Source of the DNA: Arsukibacterium ikkense
GTDB lineage: Bacteria > Pseudomonadota > Gammaproteobacteria > Enterobacterales > Alteromonadaceae
Reading direction: 5' to 3'
NCBI RefSeq assembly: GCF_000987775.1
Contig: NZ_LAHO01000020.1
Location: forward strand, 1 to 64,000
Length of the DNA stretch: 64,000 nt
How positions within the stretch are numbered: the stretch's first letter is position 1; each line of letters begins with the position of its first letter. A model generated the notes under the pieces. That model was not told where the DNA came from. It did not search any database and saw only the letters and a list, made by a program, of their open reading frames with translations. The position numbers and the translations under genes were made by a program. Below, in pieces: positions 1 to 7,849 of this stretch.

Positions 1-58
1 TGGATGGTGTGGTTGCTGCAACGCTTACCGAGTAGCATTATAAAATTAAGGAAGAACA

Positions 59-1192
59 ATGAAGAAAATAGTTTATGGAATACTGCTGCTTATAATGGGA
101 TGCCACTGGAGTAGCTGGGCTGCAGCGCGTCTCCCTGTATTACAAGAATTGGTGATTGATAGTGTTGTGCTTGGCGAAAAGCGTAACCTGGTGATTTACT
201 TGCCGGCAGGTTATCAAAATAGTCAGGAGCGTTATCCGGTGTTATACCTGACCGATGGCGACATTCAGGCCCCACATACGGCGGGTACGGTAGATTATTT
301 AGCAAAATTTGAGCAGATGCCGCCAATGATTGTGGTAGGTATTGTTAACCCGCCTGAAACACGCGCCAGAGACCTGACTGTAACCTCTTCAGAGAAGCAA
401 AACCCTAATCAACTGGAAAATGCAGACAAATTTTTATCCTTTGTTGAGAACGAAGTTATCCCATTTGTTAAACAACAGTACCGTACACTGGACTATCAAG
501 TGCTGTCTGGCACGTCGCATGGTGGTCAGTTTGCTATCAATGCATTGGTAAAACGACCAGGCTTGTTTAACGGTGTAATAGCGATCAGCCCATCCTTATG
601 GTGGAATGATAAGCAAGTGCTTGGATTAGCTGAGGTGGGTATGAAAAGCGATCAGCTGCAAGGGCGTTTATATATTTCTATTGCCAATGAAGAGGCGGCA
701 ATGACAGAACCATTCCAGCAATTTGTCGAACTGACGGAACGCTATGCCAGCGAAAAACTTGTAGTTGCGAGCCAGATTTTTAGCAATGAAACTCACAATA
801 CAACCGTGTTGCAAGGGCAATATGCCGGCTTAAAGTATTTGTTTTCCGAATGGCCTATTCCAGAAGGTGAGCCTAAAACTTTGGCTGATTTGCAGGCAAA
901 ATTTGCCAGTCGCTCGAAACTTCTCAAAACAGACATCATGATCCCAGAAGATAAAGCCAGCGGTTACGCTGGGTGGTTGCAATATTTAAACAGGCAAGAT
1001 GATGCTTTGGCATTGCTGAAGTGGAATCGGGAAAATTATCCTCAATCTTTGAATGCTCATACAGCCTTAATCAAAGCTTACTTACATTTCAAAATGGCAC
1101 AAGATGCCAAAGCAGCACTTAAAGATGCATTGAAATCGATAAATGAGCTTAGCACTGAACAAAAAGCACAGCTTGAAGCTTTGTTTACTTAG
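59..1192 (+). CDS. Secreted alpha/beta-hydrolase esterase with C-terminal helical (TPR-like) tail
   Basis: A 377-residue protein of the esterase D / enterochelin-esterase-like alpha/beta-hydrolase type, probably exported. The N-terminus is a signal peptide (hydrophobic run about residues 5-22). The nucleophile elbow G-T-S-H-G is at residues 151-155, with Ser153 the likely nucleophile. A serine and tryptophan-rich stretch (SPSLWW) follows, as in Fes/IroE-like esterases, and a His in the ETHNTT segment could complete the triad. The last ~90 residues look like one or two TPR-like helical hairpins, which is common in related predicted hydrolases. An AAGGAAG ribosome site precedes the ATG at good spacing. 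Substrate is unknown; siderophore, acyl or peptide esters are possible. It is monocistronic as far as visible, followed by a repeat element rather than a partner gene. Confidence 0.8.
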   Translation: MKKIVYGILLLIMGCHWSSWAAARLPVLQELVIDSVVLGEKRNLVIYLPAGYQNSQERYPVLYLTDGDIQAPHTAGTVDYLAKFEQMPPMIVVGIVNPPETRARDLTVTSSEKQNPNQLENADKFLSFVENEVIPFVKQQYRTLDYQVLSGTSHGGQFAINALVKRPGLFNGVIAISPSLWWNDKQVLGLAEVGMKSDQLQGRLYISIANEEAAMTEPFQQFVELTERYASEKLVVASQIFSNETHNTTVLQGQYAGLKYLFSEWPIPEGEPKTLADLQAKFASRSKLLKTDIMIPEDKASGYAGWLQYLNRQDDALALLKWNRENYPQSLNAHTALIKAYLHFKMAQDAKAALKDALKSINELSTEQKAQLEALFT

Positions 1193-1227
1193 CATGTATT
1201 CGAGTTAAGATGCGCAAACAAACGCCA

Positions 1228-1320
1228 GTAAGGTACGGGGTCAAGTAAGGTACGGGGTCAGGTCTTGCAATTTGCCAGTGAAAAAAACAAGAAACAATCC
1301 CTGCCCCTGAAATCCCTTAA
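1228..1320 (+). repeat. GGGGTCA repeat element, copy 1
   Basis: A non-coding element that starts with a perfect 17-bp tandem duplication (GTAAGGTACGGGGTCA plus A; units at 1228 and 1245). It continues through CTTGCAATTTGCCAGTGAAAA and AGAAACAATCCCTGCCC to CCCTTAA. The part from about 1251 is closely matched by 3552-3619 in the same orientation. From memory, GGGGTCA/TCTTGCA repeats of this kind occur near REP-associated tyrosine (Y1) transposase genes in marine gammaproteobacteria. No transposase gene is in this window, so mobility is inference. Confidence 0.7.
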
Positions 1321-1356
1321 GCTACGGTTTTTAAAATTTTAAAAGGATTTTTTACT

Positions 1357-2427
1357 ATGAATAGGGTTTTGTTGTTCATCGTTGCGCTCGCAGCCTTTGC
1401 ATTCACCAAGCCATGCCTGGCTGATCTGTCTTTAACGTTAAATAACGACGACATGGCAAAAGCGGAATCCATGTATCAACGCTATTGCTCTTTGTGCCAC
1501 GGAGTGCAGCGCGAAGGTTACAAAGCCGACCATGCGCCGTCTTTACGCTCACAGTCTTTGCTTAGCACCGCCTTCCCTCAAATGTTGTTCGATTCTATTG
1601 CATGGGGCAGAGTCAATTCTGCGATGGATGGATACATCGACGAAACCGGTGGCCCTTTAGCAGAATCAGACATTCTGTTACTTATCAGGTGGCTGGCGCA
1701 AAAAGAAAACAGTTCTGCTATTGATTTAAATCAGGATCCTATACCCGGTAACGCTTTGAGGGGTAAAAAGCTGTATTCGAAAAACTGTGCAAGTTGTCAC
1801 GGTAACGAGGGGCAAGGTATTACAGGGACGGCTTTAGCAGATCAATTATTCTTAGCAAGCGCAACCGACAGCTATCTGAAATACGCTATCGTAAACGGCA
1901 GAGATGGCACTCCTATGCAAAGTTTCGCTGGAACGTTACAGGATGAAGATATAAACGACGTTGTTGCCTATATCAGAAGCCAGGCGTCGGGTTGGAGCCC
2001 GCAACCGCCTGAACTAGCGCAATGGCCGGATGCAAGTGAGTACGTGATGAACCCCAATGGTGAAGCGCCACAATTTAATTTAAGAGAAGGTAGGTATGTG
2101 CCCGCTCGCGAAGTTGAAAAGGCATTAAAAGATAACAAAAAATTTATCATTTTGGATACCCGGCCGGGTTCAGCGTGGCAACGTATTCATATTCCTGGCG
2201 CGGTACCGATGCCGTATTACCGGGACAAATCAAGAATTGCCGAAAACTTACCCAATGACGGAACCTGGATTATTGCCTACTGTGCCTGTCCTCATGCGGC
2301 ATCAGATTCAGTCATCAATCACCTGCGCAGTTTAGGTTACCAAAATACGGCGGTAATTGATGAAGGTATTATTAAATGGATTGAGATGGGCTTACCCGTT
2401 GTTGCCGGTAAAAACAAAGTCAACTAA
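1357..2427 (+). CDS. Secreted di-haem cytochrome c fused to a rhodanese domain
   Basis: A 356-residue periplasmic redox protein. A signal peptide ends near residue 22. Two class I cytochrome c modules follow, with haem-binding CSLCH (C44, C47, H48) and CASCH (C144, C147, H148) and candidate axial methionines at M90 and M187. A rhodanese domain occupies about residues 245-352, with the typical LDTRP strand and a catalytic-loop cysteine in the CACP segment (C309/C311). Sulfur-transferase loops usually read C-x5-R, so this CACPHAAS loop is atypical. The fusion suggests sulfane-sulfur or thiosulfate/persulfide chemistry coupled to electron transfer; that is inference. It lies 19 bp upstream of a secreted hydrolase gene, and the pair is bracketed by two related repeats. 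An AAAAGGA site precedes the ATG. Confidence 0.85.
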   Translation: MNRVLLFIVALAAFAFTKPCLADLSLTLNNDDMAKAESMYQRYCSLCHGVQREGYKADHAPSLRSQSLLSTAFPQMLFDSIAWGRVNSAMDGYIDETGGPLAESDILLLIRWLAQKENSSAIDLNQDPIPGNALRGKKLYSKNCASCHGNEGQGITGTALADQLFLASATDSYLKYAIVNGRDGTPMQSFAGTLQDEDINDVVAYIRSQASGWSPQPPELAQWPDASEYVMNPNGEAPQFNLREGRYVPAREVEKALKDNKKFIILDTRPGSAWQRIHIPGAVPMPYYRDKSRIAENLPNDGTWIIAYCACPHAASDSVINHLRSLGYQNTAVIDEGIIKWIEMGLPVVAGKNKVN

Positions 2428-2446
2428 AGGTGTGGGCCAGTTCAAA

Positions 2447-3529
2447 ATGACAAAATTTAGTGTGTTTACCATGCTTTGCGTATTATCCGCCTGCATCGTC
2501 TGCTCTCAGACTTCAGCTGCAGATAGCCATGCCGTAGTCGATGCTCAACTGCGCACTAATCAACAAAAGCATGGCATTCCCGGCCAAGCCGTGCTTGTGC
2601 TGCACAACAACGATATTTTATACCGCAATGCCAGCGGCACCACTGCGCTCGGAGACGGTGTACCTGTAACGCCTAACACAGTTTTCCCTGTTTACTCGGT
2701 AAGCAAGCTTTTCGCCATCACCCTTGCAATGCAATTACACGAGGAAGGAAAGCTCGACATTGCTGCGCCTGCCTCACGCTATGTCGAGAATCTGCCACAT
2801 TCCTGGCGTAATATCCGTATCGATCAGTTTTTAAACCACGTTTCGGGCATTCCAGAATATTTTGATAGCAATAATTTTTCGCGCCCGTTTCCGCCCAGCC
2901 TGGCAGCCGTTTTTGCGAACTTAAAAGATCTGCCGCTGCTATCAGCACCGGGCGAGCGAACTCGCTACACCAATACTAACAACCTGGTGATCGCAGCTGT
3001 CCTTGAGTCCGTCACACAGACGTCGTATCGGACACTGCTGCGCCAGCGCATCATCGAACCGCTTGAGCTTAACGAAACATGGCTGGACCTGGCCGACGTA
3101 CCCAAAGACCGCCTTGTTGAAAGTTATCGTGCGAAGGGGGGCCAGATTGTGCCTGATCTGTCGATTGCGTGGCCGGATTACAGTGCCGCGCACGTGGGTG
3201 CCTTCATGACACTGGATGACGCGGGCAAATTTATGTCCGCAGTCGCGCAAGGACACCTTGTGTCAAAATCAGAACTGCTGCGTCTTTGGCAACCCTATCA
3301 GTTCGCTAACGGCACTGTAGGTTTTTTTGCAGCCGGTTGGGACTATGGTGAGTCAAGTCGCTGGCGAGAGGTTGGCCACGATGGTGGCACCAAGGTGCGG
3401 GTGCGCATTCTGTTCGATGACAATCTCGATAATCATTATGTGATCGTCTATTTAACCAACGGCAATAACGATGGAGTGTGGTCGAGCACACTTGTCAACT
3501 CGGTCCAGAACCTGATATTACCGAAATAG
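2447..3529 (+). CDS. Secreted serine hydrolase, class C beta-lactamase / penicillin-binding fold
   Basis: A 360-residue member of the class C beta-lactamase-like hydrolases (esterases, D-peptidases, AmpC relatives). The start at 2447 gives a clean signal peptide of about 25 residues; the frame is open further upstream into the cytochrome gene but that extension has no signal features. Motif 1 is S84-V-S-K87 (nucleophile and general base), motif 2 is Y174-T-N176, and motif 3 is replaced by H311-D-G-G314, which is common in non-beta-lactamase members of the family. Acting on a peptide or ester substrate is therefore more likely than antibiotic resistance. It may be cotranscribed with the cytochrome/rhodanese gene, although the two activities are not obviously linked. 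The shared bracketing repeats suggest that the pair arrived together. Confidence 0.8.
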   Translation: MTKFSVFTMLCVLSACIVCSQTSAADSHAVVDAQLRTNQQKHGIPGQAVLVLHNNDILYRNASGTTALGDGVPVTPNTVFPVYSVSKLFAITLAMQLHEEGKLDIAAPASRYVENLPHSWRNIRIDQFLNHVSGIPEYFDSNNFSRPFPPSLAAVFANLKDLPLLSAPGERTRYTNTNNLVIAAVLESVTQTSYRTLLRQRIIEPLELNETWLDLADVPKDRLVESYRAKGGQIVPDLSIAWPDYSAAHVGAFMTLDDAGKFMSAVAQGHLVSKSELLRLWQPYQFANGTVGFFAAGWDYGESSRWREVGHDGGTKVRVRILFDDNLDNHYVIVYLTNGNNDGVWSSTLVNSVQNLILPK

Positions 3530-3537
3530 CTGAAGTT

Positions 3538-3619
3538 TTGCGGGGTCAGGTGCGGGGTCAAATCTTGCACTTTGCTAGTGAAAAAGGTGAGAAACAATCC
3601 CTGCCCTGAGGCCCCTTAA
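3538..3619 (+). repeat. GGGGTCA repeat element, copy 2
   Basis: Begins with two GCGGGGTCA units (3540 and 3553) and continues with ATCTTGCACTTTGCTAGTG, then GAGAAACAATCCCTGCC and CCCCTTAA. It aligns over about 70 bases with 1251-1320, same strand, with scattered substitutions. It begins about 10 bp after the hydrolase stop codon and ends 16 bp before the convergent MipA-like gene, so it may also act as a 3' boundary. Confidence 0.7.
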
Positions 3620-3635
3620 AACGTTGTTGCCTACT

Positions 3636-4463
3636 CTAGAATATATAGATAAACCCGACGCCTACTTCGGCCTCATAATTGCTGCGGGCGATTGGGCTGG
3701 CGCGCACGTCACTGCTAAAGTACTCATAAAGTGCTTCGCCGTAGATCTGCCAGTTCCGGTTGAGGTTGTGACGGTAATTGTAATCTATACCAACTGAGCG
3801 CAGCCCACTGCTTAATCTGGTTTCATTCAACCCCGATGCCGCGGCTTGCTGCGCGTTGATGCCAAAATCTTTATTGGCGTATTCGCTATCGTGAAATACC
3901 GCAACAAGGTTAATCTCGGAGCCGGAACCGTCAACTTGGTTACCGAAGCGGCGGCCTACGCCAAATAGGCCAAGGTTACCATTTTTGCCAGTCACCACCC
4001 GACCAACCAGCCAGTAACGCCAGTCGGCGCTGAACGCACGACGTGCTTGCAATACGAGTTCAAAGCCCTCATCGCCGTCACCCAGTCCATCCAGATAGCC
4101 CTTGTCAGAATCACCTTCTTCCCGGCCTTCTTCAAAGCCGACCAACGCTTCAAGTAGCCAGACATCAGCACGCAGGCCACGCCAGCCTAGTGCTTCACCG
4201 GCCCAATAGAAAATGTTATTGCCACTACGCCACTGCACGGCGCCGGCTGGTTGCAGCTCAAACCCAAATTCGTCCGAGCCTTCGTAGGCAGTTTCATATT
4301 CAATACCAAGCCCTAGGCCAAAGCCCCAGCCGTCCTGGCCCCGGGTGAAGTCGTCAAGTGAAGGTAACGGCACCAGAGCCGTCTTTTCCTCTTGCGCTAT
4401 GGCTGTTTGCAATAAAAAGCCCTGTAGCAACACAACCAGCATTAAACTTGTGAATTTTTTCAT
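3636..4463 (-). CDS. MipA/OmpV-family outer-membrane protein
   Basis: A 275-residue predicted outer-membrane beta-barrel. It has a Sec signal peptide of about 23 residues (ends AIAQ). The N-terminal strand region has the family's GxGLGxxYExAYEGSDE pattern, followed by WRSGNNIFYWAGEALGWRG and a C-terminal strand ending in aromatic and hydrophobic residues (GVGFIYIF). MipA/OmpV proteins are scaffold or porin-like barrels, some linked to murein synthesis or antimicrobial exposure; the exact role here is unknown. An AGGAAAGATTTGCC ribosome site precedes the ATG. The transcript leader has a small hairpin (CGGGC with a GTTCATT loop and GCCCG). It converges on the repeat downstream of the hydrolase gene and is separated by 281 bp from the eCIS cargo gene, so it is probably not part of that operon. 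Confidence 0.75.
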   Translation of the reverse strand: MKKFTSLMLVVLLQGFLLQTAIAQEEKTALVPLPSLDDFTRGQDGWGFGLGLGIEYETAYEGSDEFGFELQPAGAVQWRSGNNIFYWAGEALGWRGLRADVWLLEALVGFEEGREEGDSDKGYLDGLGDGDEGFELVLQARRAFSADWRYWLVGRVVTGKNGNLGLFGVGRRFGNQVDGSGSEINLVAVFHDSEYANKDFGINAQQAAASGLNETRLSSGLRSVGIDYNYRHNLNRNWQIYGEALYEYFSSDVRASPIARSNYEAEVGVGFIYIF

Positions 4464-4744
4464 GGCAAATCTTTCCTGTGCGCGCGGGCAATGAACGCCC
4501 GGGAGTGGCGTTATTTTTTCAACTATACGACAAACTCGAAAAATAAGATCTCAGCTTGGCGTTTTATTTAAATATGCAATTGGCTCTTTGCTTGCGACGT
4601 CTTGCCAAGAATATTAGGGTCATCACAAAATTAATCTGAATGTCCTTTTCTCGCTCATAACTGATTGTCAGGTTACATTGGAACCTCTCAGCTAAGCTGT
4701 TGGATCTGATATAAGCCACTGAAATTTAAGTCCGAAAAATTAAC

Positions 4745-6031
4745 TCAGTACTTTGTTCGCGATGTCTTTTTCTTTCTACTCTGCGAAGCTGTTTTCTCCA
4801 TTATTTTATTGACCACTTTCTGGGCAGTTGCTGATGAAGTTGGTCTGAAATGCCCTGAAGAGGCCGTCACAACAACATCGCTCTTTTCTGATGAACCATA
4901 TCGTAATGTCCCTGCACATTTTACGTCTGGATCACCACCTACAAGTGTCGGATGCGGTAGCTTTTGGCCATCACTTCTAATTGCGACATGCAATTCATCG
5001 CTATTTGATAAAACATACATGTGCTCATCTTCTTCTCTGTTATCTAGGTAGGATGTGAGCTGTTTTTCAGAAGTAACTTTCTGCTGACTCAATACTGCAT
5101 AGTCCATCATTGCTGCAGCTCTACTGGCATTTACCGCGCCGTCAACGGCGATATTGGACGAGGAACTAATTGCTGCTCCGAGCCTCCCCTGAATATCTGC
5201 TATCGTGTGATTTTCAAATAACTTATTAACTTTGTCATGCCTTAGATCTCCTCTAACGTGATCATCTGGCACTACTAAACGTTGTATTGTATCAACCTGG
5301 CTCAACGGCGACGCTCTACCACCAATTTCATTTTTCCTGGCAACAACAGCTTGTGCCTTAGCCCCCATCACATCGGCTTCATGCTCCAAACCCGGGTCGT
5401 CGTTTATCGCTTCGCCTTTTAGCTGAGTCGTCGCCCTTACTCTTCCCTGCTTTTGCTGCACCACGTGCCAGGCTTCGTGTGGTAAGTGTTGCTCCTGTCC
5501 CGGGGCTAGGTGAATATCGGTGCCCTGCGCATAGGCATGGGCTTGCATTTGCGCCGGCTTGGCCGAGTTATAATGCACTTTGACATCGTCCATCGCATAG
5601 CCGGATAAATTCTCGATGCCGGTTTTTAGTTGTTCCGGCATGCCAGTGTTATTGCTGCTGGTATCTGCCTGACGCTGACTAACAGCATCAGGCTCAAACT
5701 TTCCCTGCAATGGCTCCTCTTCGTCCAGCTGCAGTTGTTTGGCTGCATCAAACTTGCCTTGCAGCGGCTCCTCCTCTTCCAGCACTGCCTGCTGCAATAC
5801 AGCAAACTTGCCCTGTAGCGGCTCTGCTTCATCCAGGCTTAATTGCTGGCTAACCAGGCCTTGCAGCTGCTTGCGTTGCAGCAACTGCTGCGGGCTTTGC
5901 TGAATCGCCGCTATCTGTTGTGATTGCTGTTGCAATAGCTGGCTGTGTTGCAGCGCAGTACTGGCCACACTGGCCTGCACTGGTGGCTGCTGGGCTGGGT
6001 TTTCTTTGGTACGACCCTGGGCAAATTTCAT
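4745..6031 (-). CDS. eCIS cargo candidate: DUF4157 (eCIS_core) protein with three 18-residue repeats and variable C-terminus
   Basis: A 428-residue protein at the 3' end of the injection-system operon. Residues 1-65 are Gln-rich and disordered. Residues 67-112 hold three copies of an acidic E-P-L-Q-G-K-F motif spaced exactly 18 residues apart (67-76, 85-94, 103-112). Residues 131-225 form the DUF4157/eCIS_core domain, with HEAWH (185-189) and a later GLEHEAD (E216-H217-E218), a zincin-like pattern. Proteins with this domain are known to mark toxins loaded by eCIS particles. Residues 240-428 are different in style and base composition. A segment at 336-397 (YVLSNSDELHVA, then SGHFRP) resembles from memory a domain of plant IQM proteins; this is weak. 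The end is basic (KKKTSRTKY). No signal peptide is seen, as expected for cargo. AAAGGA precedes the ATG, and there is a 75-bp gap to the upstream gene. Confidence 0.8.
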   Translation of the reverse strand: MKFAQGRTKENPAQQPPVQASVASTALQHSQLLQQQSQQIAAIQQSPQQLLQRKQLQGLVSQQLSLDEAEPLQGKFAVLQQAVLEEEEPLQGKFDAAKQLQLDEEEPLQGKFEPDAVSQRQADTSSNNTGMPEQLKTGIENLSGYAMDDVKVHYNSAKPAQMQAHAYAQGTDIHLAPGQEQHLPHEAWHVVQQKQGRVRATTQLKGEAINDDPGLEHEADVMGAKAQAVVARKNEIGGRASPLSQVDTIQRLVVPDDHVRGDLRHDKVNKLFENHTIADIQGRLGAAISSSSNIAVDGAVNASRAAAMMDYAVLSQQKVTSEKQLTSYLDNREEDEHMYVLSNSDELHVAIRSDGQKLPHPTLVGGDPDVKCAGTLRYGSSEKSDVVVTASSGHFRPTSSATAQKVVNKIMEKTASQSRKKKTSRTKY

Positions 6032-6106
6032 CTTAAGTATCCTTTTGCTGTGCCAATACTGCAGCGGCGGTTATTTGTCTTACAGTGTAGACGGTCTTGT
6101 TCATGC

Positions 6107-7849
6107 CTACGGATAATGTTCACGCCTTTGCTGTAAGCGGCGGTATAAAATAAACCCCAGCAGCAGCAAGGCCAGCGCAACAATTAAAATAATGGATTGA
6201 AACTGATGCCAGTAAGGATCGCAGGATAAAATCAGCAGTAAGCCGATAGCAAATACGCCCGGTACGCCGTACAACATAACCGGATGCTCCAGCCAGCGCT
6301 GCAGCGGGTGATAAAACAGGGTTGCCAGCAGGTACACCGCCAGCACTGACAGCAGCAACATTGCCAGCACTAAGCGCCAGAACCAGCGCTTTGGGCACAC
6401 TCTGTCGCACAGTTGCAGCAACACCTGCTGATAACCATAACTTGGCACGCTAAACGCCTGGTACACAATGTCGTACTGCGCCTGGCTCAGCGGTAGGGTC
6501 CAAAAAGCGGCGCCACTGAAATTCCAGTTGGCATAGGTTAAATCATTACGCAAATCCTGCTCAGTCAGTTGGCCACTTTGCTGCAATTGCGCCATTTCAA
6601 ACAAGGGCAGAATTTTTTCCAGTAACAAAGTGGCATCATCGGCGTTGGCCATCGAATCAATAGCCGTTTTTAACAACTTCATTTCCCGCCGGAATTGATA
6701 TACGTCCGGCTTAGCCGCCGAAGAGTGCCCCACTGAGTCTGCTATGCTGTGATCAAACCGCACCAGCAACAGGTTTACCAGCGGCGCCAGCTCGGCCAGT
6801 TTTTCAGGTGAGTAAGGGGTATCAGCCGCACCGGGGCCCACCGCAACCTTGTTAAGTAAGGCCATTACTTCCTTTGGCAAGGCGGCATTTAATACCGCCT
6901 TAGCGGGTATTTTTAAATTAATATAATAGGTATCAGTCGCGGAGGCCTCTGCCGGCAAATTCAGATCTGCACGTAGATCGCTTAAAAACGTCTCAAAATT
7001 CAGCTGCTCAGCGACGGTCAGGCTGCTTAAATCCAGGTTAAAGGTGACACCATCGGCCAGGGTGCGACGGGAACTTAAGCCAAGGCTCAGCCAGGGCTGT
7101 AAATTATTCAGCGCAAAGCCAGCCATCGGTGTCGTCAGCTCTGCCACCAGTTGCTCGCGCAAGCGCTGTAAATCCGCCGGATGATAGCTAATGCGGTCAA
7201 ATGCCGTAACCACAATATCCAGATAAGTATTATGAGACTGTGCCGTGTTAATAAAGTCGTTAAACTGCTGGTTATTACGCCAGTTTGGCGGGCTTTGCAG
7301 CTGATTATGCTCCCCCAGCGTAAACGAATATAAGCCAATGCGATTAAAGGCATTAAAGGCAATTTCACTGTCACCGCTTTGCCAGTAAGGTACCAAACCA
7401 TAGCTGAAATTGGTAAAACGCTCCTGTCTGACGATTTCCGGTGCGCAACCGCAGCGCGGCGTAGCTTGCCAGCTCAGCGGTGTCGGAACATGCTGCCGCC
7501 AGTGACCCGCTTTAAAACTGCTGTTGTACACTAGCTGGCGCCATCTGCTCTGTTGCTCGCGAGTGAATGGCGTTGCCGTTTTATCATCTGTGGTCGCAAA
7601 ACCTATAGTGTCCAGTGCCACTGCCAGCAGCTGCTCACTGTGAAATAGCTGATCCTGCAACAGCTTCAGTTGCTGCAGTGGCGTTTCAGGCAGCTGCTGC
7701 GCCAGACTGGTTAAGTCCTGCCCGGTCAGCTGGTGGTAGCCGATAATGCTGACATCTGCAGCATCAGTATGACTGCTGGCAACAGTTTCAGGCAGTAAGG
7801 TAAGCCCACACCAAAACAATGCAACGACATAACAGCGCAGCCGTCTCAT
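6107..7849 (-). CDS. Exported membrane-anchored protein with possible GH18/TIM-barrel-like domain, eCIS-associated
   Basis: A 580-residue protein. It has an N-terminal signal peptide (residues 1-25), a large extracytoplasmic region, and three C-terminal hydrophobic segments (about 490-511, 525-543, 551-569) ending in a basic tail. Residues 148-300 (YGLVPYWQ, then FNRIGLYSFTLGE, then YLDIVVTAFD) have the strand-like rhythm of GH18 chitinase-like or spore-lysin TIM barrels. I do not see a clear DxxDxDxE catalytic motif, so enzymatic activity is unproven. The start codon overlaps the AAA+ ATPase stop by 4 bp (ATGA), so it is translationally coupled to the injection-system genes. Anchoring the particle at the membrane, or opening peptidoglycan for assembly or release, are possible roles; both are inference. 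The family itself was not recognised with certainty. Confidence 0.6.
   Translation of the reverse strand: MRRLRCYVVALFWCGLTLLPETVASSHTDAADVSIIGYHQLTGQDLTSLAQQLPETPLQQLKLLQDQLFHSEQLLAVALDTIGFATTDDKTATPFTREQQSRWRQLVYNSSFKAGHWRQHVPTPLSWQATPRCGCAPEIVRQERFTNFSYGLVPYWQSGDSEIAFNAFNRIGLYSFTLGEHNQLQSPPNWRNNQQFNDFINTAQSHNTYLDIVVTAFDRISYHPADLQRLREQLVAELTTPMAGFALNNLQPWLSLGLSSRRTLADGVTFNLDLSSLTVAEQLNFETFLSDLRADLNLPAEASATDTYYINLKIPAKAVLNAALPKEVMALLNKVAVGPGAADTPYSPEKLAELAPLVNLLLVRFDHSIADSVGHSSAAKPDVYQFRREMKLLKTAIDSMANADDATLLLEKILPLFEMAQLQQSGQLTEQDLRNDLTYANWNFSGAAFWTLPLSQAQYDIVYQAFSVPSYGYQQVLLQLCDRVCPKRWFWRLVLAMLLLSVLAVYLLATLFYHPLQRWLEHPVMLYGVPGVFAIGLLLILSCDPYWHQFQSIILIVALALLLLGFILYRRLQQRREHYP

Noticed and set aside
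3..35. C-terminal end of an upstream gene (DGVVAATLTE then stop)
   Set aside because: Only ten codons; another frame is open across the same bases, so the reading frame cannot be decided.
2447..3529. AmpC-type antibiotic resistance gene
   Set aside because: The third motif is HDGG rather than KTG, and there is no ampR-like neighbour; a general serine hydrolase is more likely.
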